Below are positions 1 to 7,239 of a stretch of 16,804 nt of DNA, piece after piece. The notes beneath the pieces were generated by a model. It did not search any database. It was not told where the DNA came from and saw nothing but the letters and a program-made list of their open reading frames with translations. Position 1 is the stretch's first letter. The number at the start of each line of letters is the position of its first letter. Made by a program: the position numbers and the translations under genes. Source of the stretch: CAYLYP01 sp964387795 (lineage in GTDB: Bacteria > Bacteroidota > Bacteroidia > Bacteroidales > UBA7960); the NCBI GenBank assembly GCA_964387795.1, contig CAYLYP010000070.1:1-16804 (forward strand), written 5' to 3'.

Positions 1-7
1 AATCTTC

Positions 8-52
8 AAAAACCTTCATAAATTTGCATCCAAAATTTATGAAGGTTTTTTT
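8..52 (+). terminator. Perfect 18-bp intrinsic terminator hairpin next to a start codon
   Basis: The arm AAAAACCTTCATAAATTT at 8-25 is exactly complementary to 33-50, with a 7-nt loop (26-32) and a T run at 46-52. It most likely ends a plus-strand gene lying off the left edge. The downstream start codon (53) directly follows the T run, and the only purine-rich ribosome-binding-like stretch (GAAGG, 41-45) lies inside the 3' arm. The element could therefore also sequester the initiation region of the next gene. Confidence 0.8.
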
Positions 53-382
53 ATGAGAACAATTATACTGCTTATTATTTCCAATGTGTTTATGACCTTT
101 GCATGGTATGGGCACCTGAAATTCAAAGGGGTAGCCCTTTGGAAAGTTATTCTTATAAGTTGGCTGATTGCTTTCTTTGAGTATATCTTTCAGGTCCCTG
201 CCAACAGGATTGGCCATGGGCAGTTTAGTGCTGCCGAATTAAAAACCATTCAGGAAATTATTACCCTCGTAGTTTTTACTGTGTTTTCGGTGCTCTATCT
301 CAAAGAGGATTTCAGATGGAACTATGCTGTGGGTTTTGTATTTATTATTGCTGCTGCATTTTTTATTTTTAAAAAATGGTAA
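53..382 (+). CDS. DUF486 / DMT-family small membrane protein
   Basis: This 109-residue protein is almost entirely membrane-embedded, with about four hydrophobic segments near residues 3-20, 28-47, 66-84 and 90-107. It matches the DUF486 (DMT superfamily) pattern: an N-terminal start like MRTIILLIISNVFMTFAWYG, a central charged WLIAFFEYIFQVPANRIG segment, and a QEIITL stretch. Family members are usually about 110 residues, so it is full length. The substrate is not known for the family. The ATG at 53 fits the family's N-terminus even though it touches the T run of the hairpin at 8-52. No partner gene is adjacent; the next gene is 258 nt away. The family call is confident, the function is not. 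Confidence 0.88.
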   Translation: MRTIILLIISNVFMTFAWYGHLKFKGVALWKVILISWLIAFFEYIFQVPANRIGHGQFSAAELKTIQEIITLVVFTVFSVLYLKEDFRWNYAVGFVFIIAAAFFIFKKW

Positions 383-519
383 AATGTTTGTAGTAAGTGA
401 TTTATAATCAATAATTAATGAAATACATGATTGATGGAAAGCAATAATAGGATTAGGTAATCAATGATATATTCAGGCGAATAATAAATAATATCACATT
501 AATAAACGAAAATTATTTT

Positions 520-527
520 TATATTTG
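520..527 (+). promoter_or_regulatory. Probable -7 element for the DUF4332 gene
   Basis: TATATTTG matches the Bacteroidota -7 consensus TAnnTTTG. No clear -33 TTG lies at the expected 19-21 nt upstream. If used, transcription would start near 533 and leave a leader of about 107 nt before the ATG at 641. Confidence 0.4.
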
Positions 528-640
528 GTATTCATTATCACATGATAATAAAAAATGTAAATAATGGAGACCAGGAACCATATATAAAAACGGGGCGAAA
601 CCGAAAAGCCAGATGAGTAGGAAAAAAAAGAATCATAGTT

Positions 641-1051
641 ATGGCAAATTACAAAATCGAAGAGATTGAAGGAATTGGCCCTGTAATGGGTGAGAAGTTC
701 CGTAAGGCAGGCATAAAAAGCACGGATGAATTATTAGAGAATTGCAAGACAAAAAAGCAGCGTAAGGATCTTTCTGAGAAAGCAGATATATCTGAAAAGT
801 TGGTATTGAAGTTTGCCAATATGGCTGATTTATTCAGAATTAAAGGAGTAGGCCAGGAATATGCTGAATTACTTGAAGTAGCAGGTGTTGATACTGTTCC
901 TGAACTGGCTCAAAGAAGTGCAGAAAACCTTGCTGCTAAGATGGAAGCAGTAAATAATGAGAAGGAGCTTGTCCGCAGGGTGCCTTCAGTAAAGGAAGTA
1001 GAAGACTGGGTTGCACAGGCAAAAGCTTTGCCAAGGGTGCTTGAGTATTAA
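641..1051 (+). CDS. DUF4332 / helix-hairpin-helix protein
   Basis: The 136-residue soluble protein is built from two helix-hairpin-helix-like units. The first is IEEIEGIGPVMGEKFRKAGI at residues 6-25; the second is FRIKGVGQEYAELLEVAGV at 65-83. The xxGhGpxxaxxLxxaGhxTxxeL pattern is that of DUF4332, a family related to the nonspecific DNA-binding helix-hairpin-helix folds. The C-terminal helix VEDWVAQAKALPRVLEY is also family-like. Nucleic-acid or protein binding is inferred from the fold; no catalytic residue is visible. The ATG at 641 gives the expected N-terminus. The gene stands alone and is convergent with the membrane-protein gene at 1243-1827; a structured terminator-like element follows it. 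Confidence 0.85.
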   Translation: MANYKIEEIEGIGPVMGEKFRKAGIKSTDELLENCKTKKQRKDLSEKADISEKLVLKFANMADLFRIKGVGQEYAELLEVAGVDTVPELAQRSAENLAAKMEAVNNEKELVRRVPSVKEVEDWVAQAKALPRVLEY

Positions 1052-1069
1052 GAATTGATGTAATTTATA

Positions 1070-1180
1070 AAAACCTTCCCTGCTTTTGGTTGCATGAAGT
1101 GTTTTTACTGTGTAATTTCCCTATTGGTGGAATTAAATAGTATAAATATCAGGATGCAAAATATCAGGGAAGGTTTTCTT
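1070..1180 (+). terminator. Long structured terminator or small structured RNA
   Basis: AAAACCTTCCCTG (1070-1082) pairs with CAGGGAAGGTTTT (1165-1177), giving 13 bp followed by CTTGTTT. Unlike an ordinary terminator, the enclosed 82 nt is itself structured: TTGCAT (1090-1095) pairs with ATGCAA (1154-1159), and TTCC (1117-1120) pairs with GGAA (1129-1132), extended past a one-base bulge by TAA (1113-1115) with TTA (1133-1135). It lies between convergent genes and probably terminates DUF4332. It may also be an independent RNA. Confidence 0.5.
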
Positions 1181-1242
1181 GTTTATATATACTACAAGAA
1201 CTTCCCAATTAAATAGTAGTAATGTAAGTGATTATGTTTAGT

Positions 1243-1827
1243 CTATCTGAATTTGCTTCTTTCTTCTTTTAGCTTTTCTGCTGCAATGCTGTCTTCAGGA
1301 TTGTTGTTATGGTTTTTATAGGCCTGTATAAATTCTGGATATTCCCCATACAGGATATCTAAACGCTTATCAACCGAAATGCTTAACAGTGATGCACAAA
1401 TTGTAATTAATATAATACTCCGAATAAAGAACTGACGCACATAAGCAAATGACTTATGATTGATAAAATAATAGACTGCATAAAAAGACAATGAAGTGAG
1501 CAGGCAGAACAATGAAAATCCGAGCATAAAGTTCATCCCCGAATAAATATTTATCGCATACATGATTGAAATCAGTGAAACAGAGTAAACAACCCCCATG
1601 CCAATACCGCTGGCTATTTTAAATGCATCTATTCCTTTGAATGCCTGTTTGATATGAACATGCCGAAACGATAATTTATTGAAAAGAAAAAATCCAGTCC
1701 ACAAATAAAAAACAGATAGTATTGTAAGGGAAACCCTAAGCATCAAATTGACCGGTACTCCCCAAATAAACCTAAGAATAAACAATATTGAAGTGATGAT
1801 GACCAGCGTTATTTCTGTTTTTTTCAT
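1243..1827 (-). CDS. Hypothetical multi-pass membrane protein
   Basis: I do not recognise a family. The 194-residue protein has about five hydrophobic segments near residues 7-25, 29-49, 72-91, 97-119 and 132-150, followed by a charged soluble tail of about 45 residues ending EKLKEERSKFR. The first residues MKKTEITLVIITSILF look like a start-transfer helix with no cleavage site or lipobox. The ATG at 1827 is preceded on its own strand by a T-rich stretch and a possible -7 box, which supports this start. The gene is monocistronic, convergent with DUF4332 and not linked to the sigma-factor gene upstream. An inner-membrane location is inferred from hydropathy; no function can be assigned. Confidence 0.75.
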   Translation of the reverse strand: MKKTEITLVIITSILFILRFIWGVPVNLMLRVSLTILSVFYLWTGFFLFNKLSFRHVHIKQAFKGIDAFKIASGIGMGVVYSVSLISIMYAINIYSGMNFMLGFSLFCLLTSLSFYAVYYFINHKSFAYVRQFFIRSIILITICASLLSISVDKRLDILYGEYPEFIQAYKNHNNNPEDSIAAEKLKEERSKFR

Positions 1828-1895
1828 GTAGTTTTTTTTTAATTGCCTTGATAAAGTATACGTATTTTTGGTTTTTTTGTTATCTTGTTAGAATA

Positions 1896-1903
1896 CAAAA
1901 ATA
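1896..1903 (-). promoter_or_regulatory. Possible -7 element for the membrane-protein gene
   Basis: CAAAAATA reads TATTTTTG on the minus strand, a TAnnTTTG match about 70 nt upstream of the ATG at 1827. A TTTG (CAAA at 1927-1930) sits 23 nt further upstream, slightly too far for an ideal -33 element. Confidence 0.35.
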
Positions 1904-2198
1904 ACATGCACGGCAAATAAATGAATCAAAAAAATAAAAAAAAAATTCACTTGTCTTGTATTTTATCCTGAAAAGCAATCATATAGCAGTATATTTTTTA
2001 CTTTTTTGTGTGCTGGTCATGATATGATTTTATAGAAACCTAAAATGCTCATGGCTTATATTTCATGCAAAACCGAACATATTTACAACTGTTTCTTTTA
2101 ATAAAAAAGGAAATCATGGGGTTTCATGTAGTCAATAAAATAAAATATTCCTGGAGATGAAATAAATCATTGATTAAAATGCCTTGAAATACATCAAT

Positions 2199-2230
2199 AA
2201 AAAATCAGGAACATTGTTCCTGATTTTTTT
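2199..2230 (-). terminator. Intrinsic terminator of the ECF sigma-factor gene
   Basis: AAAAAATCAGGAAC pairs with GTTCCTGATTTTTT around a very short ATT loop. The A and T runs on both sides let it work on either strand. It lies about 30 nt past the minus-strand sigma-factor stop codon, so it most likely ends that transcript. Confidence 0.85.
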
Positions 2231-2260
2231 GTGGAATAAATAATATATGGCATTCAGAAA

Positions 2261-2845
2261 TCAGGCTGAAAGGATAATGTCTTTTTCATTGACCAGCCTT
2301 CTAAGGTTTAGGATGGCATAGCGCATCCTTCCCAATGCAGTGTTTATGCTTACATTTGTTGAGTCAGCAATATCTTTAAAACTCATGCCCGCGTAATGCC
2401 TCATCATCAGGACTTCCTTTTGCTCCTCGGGCAGGAATTCAATTAATGCCTTGACATCCCTGTGGATTTGTTCCGTGATTATCTTGTCTTCTACTGTTTT
2501 CTCATAAAGGCGAAGTTTTTCAAAAAAGTCGTATTCTTCGCTTTTATCTATCATAGGCATGCGCTTTGATTTTCTGAAGTGGTCAATAATCAGGTTATGG
2601 GAAATACGCATTACCCAGGGAAGGAACTTGCCCTCCTCGTTATAATGTCCGCTCCTAAGTGTATTAATGACTTTAATGAAGGTGTCCTGAAAGATGTCTT
2701 CAGCTTCATTACGGTCTTTAACCACAATCAGGATATAAGAAAACAACCTGCGTTGATGCCTTTTAATTAAAAATTCAAGTGCAGAGTGATCACCATTAAG
2801 GAATAAGTGAACTAACTCCTGGTCATTGAGTGAGTTGTCGATCAT
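2261..2845 (-). CDS. ECF-type RNA polymerase sigma factor
   Basis: This 194-residue protein has the two-domain layout of extracytoplasmic-function sigma factors. Region 2 spans about residues 23-95: DRNEAEDIFQDTFIKV (44-59) is the core-binding and -10 recognition segment, and WVMRISHNLIIDHFRK (77-92) is region 2.3/2.4. Region 4 spans about 135-184 and contains LPEEQKEVLMMRHYAGMSFKDIA and the SINTALGRMRYAILNLRR helix-turn-helix for -35 recognition. Length and both domains are typical, so it is intact. No anti-sigma factor gene is next to it on either side, so how its activity is controlled cannot be read from context. The gene is monocistronic, with a terminator just downstream. Sigma-factor identity is certain; its regulon is unknown. 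Confidence 0.95.
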   Translation of the reverse strand: MIDNSLNDQELVHLFLNGDHSALEFLIKRHQRRLFSYILIVVKDRNEAEDIFQDTFIKVINTLRSGHYNEEGKFLPWVMRISHNLIIDHFRKSKRMPMIDKSEEYDFFEKLRLYEKTVEDKIITEQIHRDVKALIEFLPEEQKEVLMMRHYAGMSFKDIADSTNVSINTALGRMRYAILNLRRLVNEKDIILSA

Positions 2846-3145
2846 ATCGATAGCCTCCAGATTAATTGAACAAGAGTATAGTGTTTCCTATAGGCGGGTT
2901 AATTTGTTTATTATTAGGTGATCTTTTTTGAAGTGGGAGCAAAGATAGTGCGTTTTTTTAAAAGGTTTCATTTTTTCTGCTTTTTTTTTACTATTTTTTA
3001 TTATCATTAAAAATAAGTATTAACAAGTTTTTTGTGTGCATTAAAAGTATATTATATCATACAAAGTGTAAAGGTTAATGATTTTTTTATGCATTTTTAT
3101 TGGCTTATAGGTATAAAACAGGCATGTAAAGTTTGTTTTTTTGGT
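2846..3145. other. Upstream region of the sigma-factor gene
   Basis: This roughly 300-nt AT-rich stretch has no supportable coding frame. It lies upstream of the minus-strand sigma-factor gene and contains its probable -7 element at 2940-2947. Poly-T and poly-A tracts dominate the rest. Confidence 0.55.
2940..2947 (-). promoter_or_regulatory. Probable -7 element for the sigma-factor gene
   Basis: CAAAGATA reads TATCTTTG on the minus strand, a TAnnTTTG match about 95 nt upstream of the sigma-factor ATG. No good -33 TTG is seen at the expected distance, so an activator or another sigma factor may be needed. Confidence 0.45.
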
Positions 3146-3183
3146 AGAAAAAAAGAAAAGCCTTATGCATATATATAAGGCTT
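3146..3183 (-). terminator. Intrinsic terminator of the acetate transporter gene
   Basis: AAGCCTTAT (3158-3166) pairs with ATAAGGCTT (3175-3183) around an 8-nt loop. On the minus strand the stem is followed by a T-rich run (complement of 3146-3157), and the element sits about 30 nt past the transporter stop codon. Confidence 0.85.
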
Positions 3184-3210
3184 CAAATAATAAATAAATT
3201 GACAGGAATT

Positions 3211-3801
3211 TTATTTTTTTGCCGGATGGATAGGCAATACTGCTTTTTTGAAATATTCATTAATTACCTGTGCCATACCTGTATATAAAGCACTGGCTCC
3301 ACAAAGGATCCCAATATATCCTGCAATGGTGTGGATGATATGGCTTCCGGTGGCATTTGCTAAACTCAGGCTGGCGAATAGTAATACTACCAAAGCAAAA
3401 ACTATCTGTAATGCCCTTGTCAATTTAAGGGTGGCCATAAAAAGGAACAATGAAAACACGGCCCACAATCCAAGATAAAAAGCCATACTAAGAGGTGAAG
3501 CTTTTTCTACAGCACCTGTTTGGGGAAGCAGCCATATTGTTACAAGGCTGAGCCAAAACAAGCCATAACTGGTAAAGGCTGTTGTGCCAAAGGTATTGTT
3601 CTTTTTCCATTCCATAATCCCAACAATTACCTGTGCCAAGCCGCCATAAAAGATACCCATCGCCACTATCATTGTGTCAAGTGGGAACAAACCTGCGTTA
3701 TGGATGTTAAGAAGAATGGTAGTTAGTCCAAAGCCGGCTAAACCTAACGGAGCTGGATTAGCAGTGTTATCACTGAGTTTTAAAAGGTCACTTTGATTCA
3801 T
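3211..3801 (-). CDS. satP: SatP/YaaH-family acetate uptake transporter
   Basis: The 196-residue protein belongs to the GPR1/FUN34/YaaH (AceTr) family of acetate and succinate channels of the inner membrane. It carries the family signature NPAPLGL at residues 15-21, then about six membrane helices. Conserved stretches include YGGLAQVIVGIMEWKKNNTFGTTAF in the first half, SYGLFWLS, and a terminal AGYIGILCGASALYTGMAQVINE. Length matches the family (about 190-200). The frame opens upstream at a TTG (3837), but I chose the ATG at 3801: it places the signature at the usual distance from the N-terminus, and the TTG lies inside a -7 promoter box, so it would not be in the transcript. The gene is monocistronic. 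The exact substrate is inferred. Confidence 0.9.
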   Translation of the reverse strand: MNQSDLLKLSDNTANPAPLGLAGFGLTTILLNIHNAGLFPLDTMIVAMGIFYGGLAQVIVGIMEWKKNNTFGTTAFTSYGLFWLSLVTIWLLPQTGAVEKASPLSMAFYLGLWAVFSLFLFMATLKLTRALQIVFALVVLLFASLSLANATGSHIIHTIAGYIGILCGASALYTGMAQVINEYFKKAVLPIHPAKK

Positions 3802-3834
3802 ACTTCTTTGTTTCAGTTTTAAAATTTTGAGCCG

Positions 3835-3842
3835 CAAAAATA
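3835..3842 (-). promoter_or_regulatory. -7 element for the acetate transporter gene
   Basis: CAAAAATA reads TATTTTTG on the minus strand (TAnnTTTG). It would start transcription around 3828, about 27 nt before the ATG at 3801. This supports that start over the in-frame TTG at 3837. Confidence 0.5.
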
Positions 3843-4170
3843 CAATTACTAAATTTGATTTTTATACAGTTATTACGTATAAATAGCGCTGTTTCTGTTT
3901 TAAGGGGCTGTGTTTTATAGTTTTTTAAGCCATAGTATTTTATTTTCCTGATGTATTTGGCAAAAGGGGCAGACTAAAAAATATTTGGTTCATTGTTTAA
4001 AGCAAGAGCCTTATTAACACAAAGAAATCATGTTGATTTGATATGGTTATGGATTGAAAATGAGTATATTCTGGTTATGTTCTGCTTAAGGCGCATATTT
4101 TTTTCAAAAAAAAGGAAAAATGGCTTATTCAATACAAAATGTTTTATTAATTTTGCACCACGAAAAAAAC
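3838..4170. other. Divergent intergenic region, satP to tRNA
   Basis: This stretch lies between the minus-strand transporter gene and the plus-strand tRNA. It holds one promoter box for each, listed separately. A 66-codon frame at 3993-4193 runs into the tRNA and has no protein-like composition, so it is not counted as a gene. Confidence 0.6.
4148..4155 (+). promoter_or_regulatory. -7 element for the tRNA gene
   Basis: TAATTTTG matches TAnnTTTG and lies 15 nt before the first tRNA base, giving a short leader of about 10 nt as expected for a tRNA transcript. A -33 TTG is not evident. Confidence 0.5.
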
Positions 4171-4244
4171 GGCGGGGTAGCTCAGTTGGTTAGAGCGTCG
4201 GATTCATAACCCGGAGGTCACGAGTTCAACTCTCGTCCCCGCTA
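4171..4244 (+). tRNA. tRNA-Met (anticodon CAT)
   Basis: The cloverleaf is complete. The 7-bp acceptor GGCGGGG/CCCCGCT ends in a G1-U72 wobble, with discriminator A73. The D arm is GCTC/GAGC with loop AGTTGGTTA. The anticodon loop is TTCATAA, with CAT at 4205-4207. The T arm is ACGAG/CTCGT with loop TTCAACT. The 3' CCA is not encoded (CTA follows). In the anticodon stem, pair 27-43 is a T-G wobble and 31-39 reads A-C, a mismatch. The acceptor lacks the C1-A72 mismatch, and the anticodon stem lacks the three G-C pairs of initiator tRNA, so this is probably the elongator. A lysidine-modified tRNA-Ile(CAT) cannot be fully excluded by eye. Confidence 0.92.
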
Positions 4245-4246
4245 CT

Positions 4247-4284
4247 AAAAAGCCCCTGAAACAGAACTGTTTCAGGGGCTTTTT
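4247..4284 (+). terminator. Strong intrinsic terminator after the tRNA
   Basis: AAAAAGCCCCTGAAACAG (4247-4264) is perfectly complementary to 4267-4284, with only AA between the arms and a T-rich tail. Its GC-rich core and 3-nt distance from the tRNA indicate termination of the tRNA transcript. It may also serve the convergent minus-strand gene ending at 4389. Confidence 0.9.
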
Positions 4285-4388
4285 GCTTTTGGGCAGGTAT
4301 TCATTTTCGGGTCTGTTGTTTGAATCTCCCTAAAAATCAATTATTTTATGAAGATCCCTTTTGCCTTGAGTAAATTGTAAATATCCTG

Positions 4389-6830
4389 CTATTGTATTAC
4401 AAGTTTTTGGAAATAAATGCTTTGATTTGTTATGAGTTTTACCAGGTAACTGCCTTTACTTAGTCCTGCTACAGTTACATGGATTTCAGAATTACCAGGA
4501 GTAAGCTTTGAAGAAAGAACAAGCCTTCCAGAGAAATCACTAATCATTAGGTTTGCCTCTTTATCAATACCTTCAGGAACAATGACCCTGATGTTTTGTG
4601 TTGCAGGATTGGGATAAATGCTTAGTTTTTGTTGACTGCTATTATTGTCCCCAATACTATTGATTAATAGTGGAATATCAATAAACATTCCCCCGGCAGG
4701 TGGTACCAAATGAAAGTTTGGGTACAGATAATCATTTTCGTCTTTTTGGCTTTTATAATTTAAAGTGCCGGAATAAATGAGCAAAGCTGCTTTTGAAGCA
4801 AAGCTGGTTAAATCAGGCATTTCATAGTATTTGTAAAAACTGCCATCTGTATGATTTACATTAATTGAAGCAACTTCTGGTTCGGTAGCGAAATAGTCTG
4901 ATAGGGAACCAAAAGTAAAAGGATCAATCAATGCAACGATATTACTATTTTGTACGTATTCAACAATGTAATCAGGGGTGTTGGCAGCAGCATGGAGAAA
5001 CGCAAGATCCAATTGACCCGTTACTAAAGATGTATCCCTTACATGTTCAAAAACAAGCATATCAGTTGCTTCTTCACTGCCTGGTTCCCAATCAATAGCA
5101 TTTAAAATGAAATAATACTGGTTTTCAGCCTGTAAGGTTACCGATTTACTGAGAAAAGCATTTGATGTGTTGGTGCTCAGTGGTTCGGTAAAGCTGATAT
5201 TAAGTGTTTCATCAACGGGCAGTTTCATCCATGGGGAGGCTGATTGAAAATTAAACCCGGATATTAGTTTTTCGTCATTACACCAAACATCAACTGCGGT
5301 ATATAGATTGGAATCGTAATTTTGGATCCATTGCACTAAAACTGAATCGGGTGGGGTAGGTTCATTGACATGTATTAGCCCATCGCGTGTGTTACTTCCT
5401 TTATATGTGCCAAATAAAACATTTGCCTGCTCCATTGATACATTAAGGTTATAAACATTGATATAGGTTGAATCGGTGGGTTGTGCACTGGATTCATAAG
5501 AAAGTGCAACAAGGTCGAGGAGCCCGTCGCCATTAACATCGCCAAGGTTAGCACCATTCATAAATGTAAACCCTGTAGGGCGCAACGGGAATCCGGCAAG
5601 CTCTGTCGAGCCGTCCAATGAATAAGCGTGGATAAAACCCTGTCCTTCAACCATGAGGTTGCTTCCAAAAATGATGTCATGGGAGCCATTGCCATCGACA
5701 TCGGCAACAGATAAAAACCCTTCAAGCCCACCTGCTTTGGTAATAGGATAGTTGTCAAGGATGTTTCCCTGAGAGCTATAGGCCCAAAGCATAGGTAGGG
5801 GTTCATCAGAAATAGGACGAGCCATGAAAATCCGGTGGCTTTCTTCACCAGGAATCTTTACAACAGTAGGAGGGAAGTATGTCCAGCTATTATCGGCTAC
5901 TGGTTTTGGCCAACCTTCACGGTAAGTACCGTCATACGACCTGACAAAGTATTCAGGTGCATCACCATGTGTTGCCCCGGTAATTGAAAGGTAACCCTGC
6001 CCATCGTAATCAACGAGCATAGGGGATTGATATGAAAAGCTTTTTCCTGTCAAAACAACAGGGAAGCCATCTATATTTGTGCCGTTTGTATTTAATGCAA
6101 AAATGGTCCCTGAAGAGATTGCTGTAACAATTTCGGGCGATCCATCGTTGTTTATGTCCCCAACTGACGGGGTAACAGCAAGTGTTCCACCAAGAGCAAC
6201 GGGCCAGTTAGCGTTAAGGCTGGTGCCATCTGTTTTTACTACATGCAATTGGTTTAGCGTCCTTACATTGAAAATGATTTCCAATTTATCATCAGCATCC
6301 ATATCTGCAAGGCTGGGCGCACACAATATCCAGTTGTTGTTAAAGCTAAGGGGCCAACCACTAAAGTCATTCCCATTGTTATCAATTAAATAAACCCTCC
6401 CGTTGTTGGGGATGCCTCCTGTTACCTGCACGATTTCAGGGATGCCGTCATTGGTGAGATCGGCTACTGAAGGTGGATAAATAGCTGAACCTGTAAGGCT
6501 TTTTTGCCAGATGAGTTCTCCTGTCCCTTTGTAAGCGTATAGTTTGTTATATATACCAAAAATAATGTCATCAACACCATCCATATCAATATCTGCAATG
6601 GTAGCCCCACGCATGCTTTTAAAAGTCGGATTGGCTGCAAATTTCTTTGGCCAACCTTCGTGCTGTCCATATTCTTTGGATGGATTTTCGGGTATGCTTG
6701 CTTTGTCAATGACTATGGATTTGGTAATTATTTCACCGTTTTCTCCCAGTTCGGCCTGATAGGCTTTTACTTGCCCGTATCCCTTAATAGCAAAGAAAGG
6801 TACCAACAATATCAATAAAAATCGTTTCAT
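4389..6830 (-). CDS. Secreted FG-GAP/VCBS repeat protein with T9SS sorting domain
   Basis: The 813-residue protein begins with a signal peptide (MKRFLLILLVPFFAIKGYGQ). Residues 75-440 carry about seven FG-GAP/VCBS-type units with acidic calcium-binding-like loops: DIDMDGVDD (80), DLTNDGIPE (124), DMDADDKLE (176), DINNDGSPE (225), DYDGQGY (274), DVDGNGSHD (377) and DVNGDGLLD (431). Recurrent GWP/GFP motifs mark the blades of a propeller of the integrin-alpha type. Residues 495-725 resemble DUF4397 (two related beta-rich halves). Residues 735-813 form a T9SS type A sorting domain (LSIYPNPATQNI, then GRLVLSSKL, LSKGSYLVKLI). It should cross the outer membrane through T9SS and be anchored or released outside. 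No enzyme motif is visible; adhesion or glycan binding is inference. No partner gene is adjacent. Confidence 0.93.
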   Translation of the reverse strand: MKRFLLILLVPFFAIKGYGQVKAYQAELGENGEIITKSIVIDKASIPENPSKEYGQHEGWPKKFAANPTFKSMRGATIADIDMDGVDDIIFGIYNKLYAYKGTGELIWQKSLTGSAIYPPSVADLTNDGIPEIVQVTGGIPNNGRVYLIDNNGNDFSGWPLSFNNNWILCAPSLADMDADDKLEIIFNVRTLNQLHVVKTDGTSLNANWPVALGGTLAVTPSVGDINNDGSPEIVTAISSGTIFALNTNGTNIDGFPVVLTGKSFSYQSPMLVDYDGQGYLSITGATHGDAPEYFVRSYDGTYREGWPKPVADNSWTYFPPTVVKIPGEESHRIFMARPISDEPLPMLWAYSSQGNILDNYPITKAGGLEGFLSVADVDGNGSHDIIFGSNLMVEGQGFIHAYSLDGSTELAGFPLRPTGFTFMNGANLGDVNGDGLLDLVALSYESSAQPTDSTYINVYNLNVSMEQANVLFGTYKGSNTRDGLIHVNEPTPPDSVLVQWIQNYDSNLYTAVDVWCNDEKLISGFNFQSASPWMKLPVDETLNISFTEPLSTNTSNAFLSKSVTLQAENQYYFILNAIDWEPGSEEATDMLVFEHVRDTSLVTGQLDLAFLHAAANTPDYIVEYVQNSNIVALIDPFTFGSLSDYFATEPEVASINVNHTDGSFYKYYEMPDLTSFASKAALLIYSGTLNYKSQKDENDYLYPNFHLVPPAGGMFIDIPLLINSIGDNNSSQQKLSIYPNPATQNIRVIVPEGIDKEANLMISDFSGRLVLSSKLTPGNSEIHVTVAGLSKGSYLVKLITNQSIYFQKLVIQ

Positions 6831-7202
6831 AAGATGGTTTTTTAATTGTGTCCTGATGTTTAGTAATACTTTTTGTCATGATAAAGTTATTGTTTATAAT
6901 CAAAAAAAGATAATTTTAAAGACTTTATTTTTAGTTTTTATCACGTTTTGCCGCTAATAACAAGGTGTTGTTTCCAATTCTGCCTATTTGCATGGCCATA
7001 TTTGAAGGCTGTATTATGAAAATTATTAGCTTATGTTGCTTTTCTGTTTGTCTTATTTTTTGGTGGAGATTGATGTAATATTAACATGTATTTGTTTTTT
7101 TATTATATATTTAATTAGATATAAATCAGAGAATAATGAAAAATAAAATTGCATAAATGAATGAAAAAAAACAAAAAAAATATGAAACATACAGTAAATC
7201 AA
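6831..7202. other. Divergent gene-free region upstream of the secreted-protein gene
   Basis: This AT-rich stretch lies between the minus-strand T9SS protein gene and the GNAT promoter. I find no coding frame, no convincing TAnnTTTG element on the minus strand for the secreted protein, and no strong hairpin. Confidence 0.5.
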
Positions 7203-7233
7203 TTGTATATAAAAAGTAAAAATCATACCTTTG
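7203..7233 (+). promoter_or_regulatory. Bacteroidota promoter of the GNAT-racemase operon
   Basis: TTG at 7203-7205, a 20-nt spacer and TACCTTTG at 7226-7233 match the -33/-7 promoter of Bacteroidota (TTG, 19-21 nt, TAnnTTTG). This is the best promoter in the window. Transcription should begin near 7238-7241, leaving a leader of about 160 nt before the first gene. Confidence 0.7.
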
Positions 7234-7239
7234 TTGTAG

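Larger units (their letters stand above)
1828..2260. other. Gene-free AT-rich interval between two minus-strand genes
   Basis: No credible reading frame was found. The stretch holds a possible minus-strand promoter for the membrane-protein gene and the sigma-factor terminator, both listed separately. The remaining 250 or so bases are poly-A/T-rich with no structure I can support. Confidence 0.6.

Noticed and set aside
3993..4193. 66-codon plus-strand frame before the tRNA
   Set aside because: It overlaps the tRNA 5' half and its promoter and has no protein-like composition or family resemblance.
5375..5848. Minus-strand frames inside the FG-GAP protein gene
   Set aside because: They are out-of-frame shadows of the 813-residue coding region, which has continuous domain matches in its own frame.
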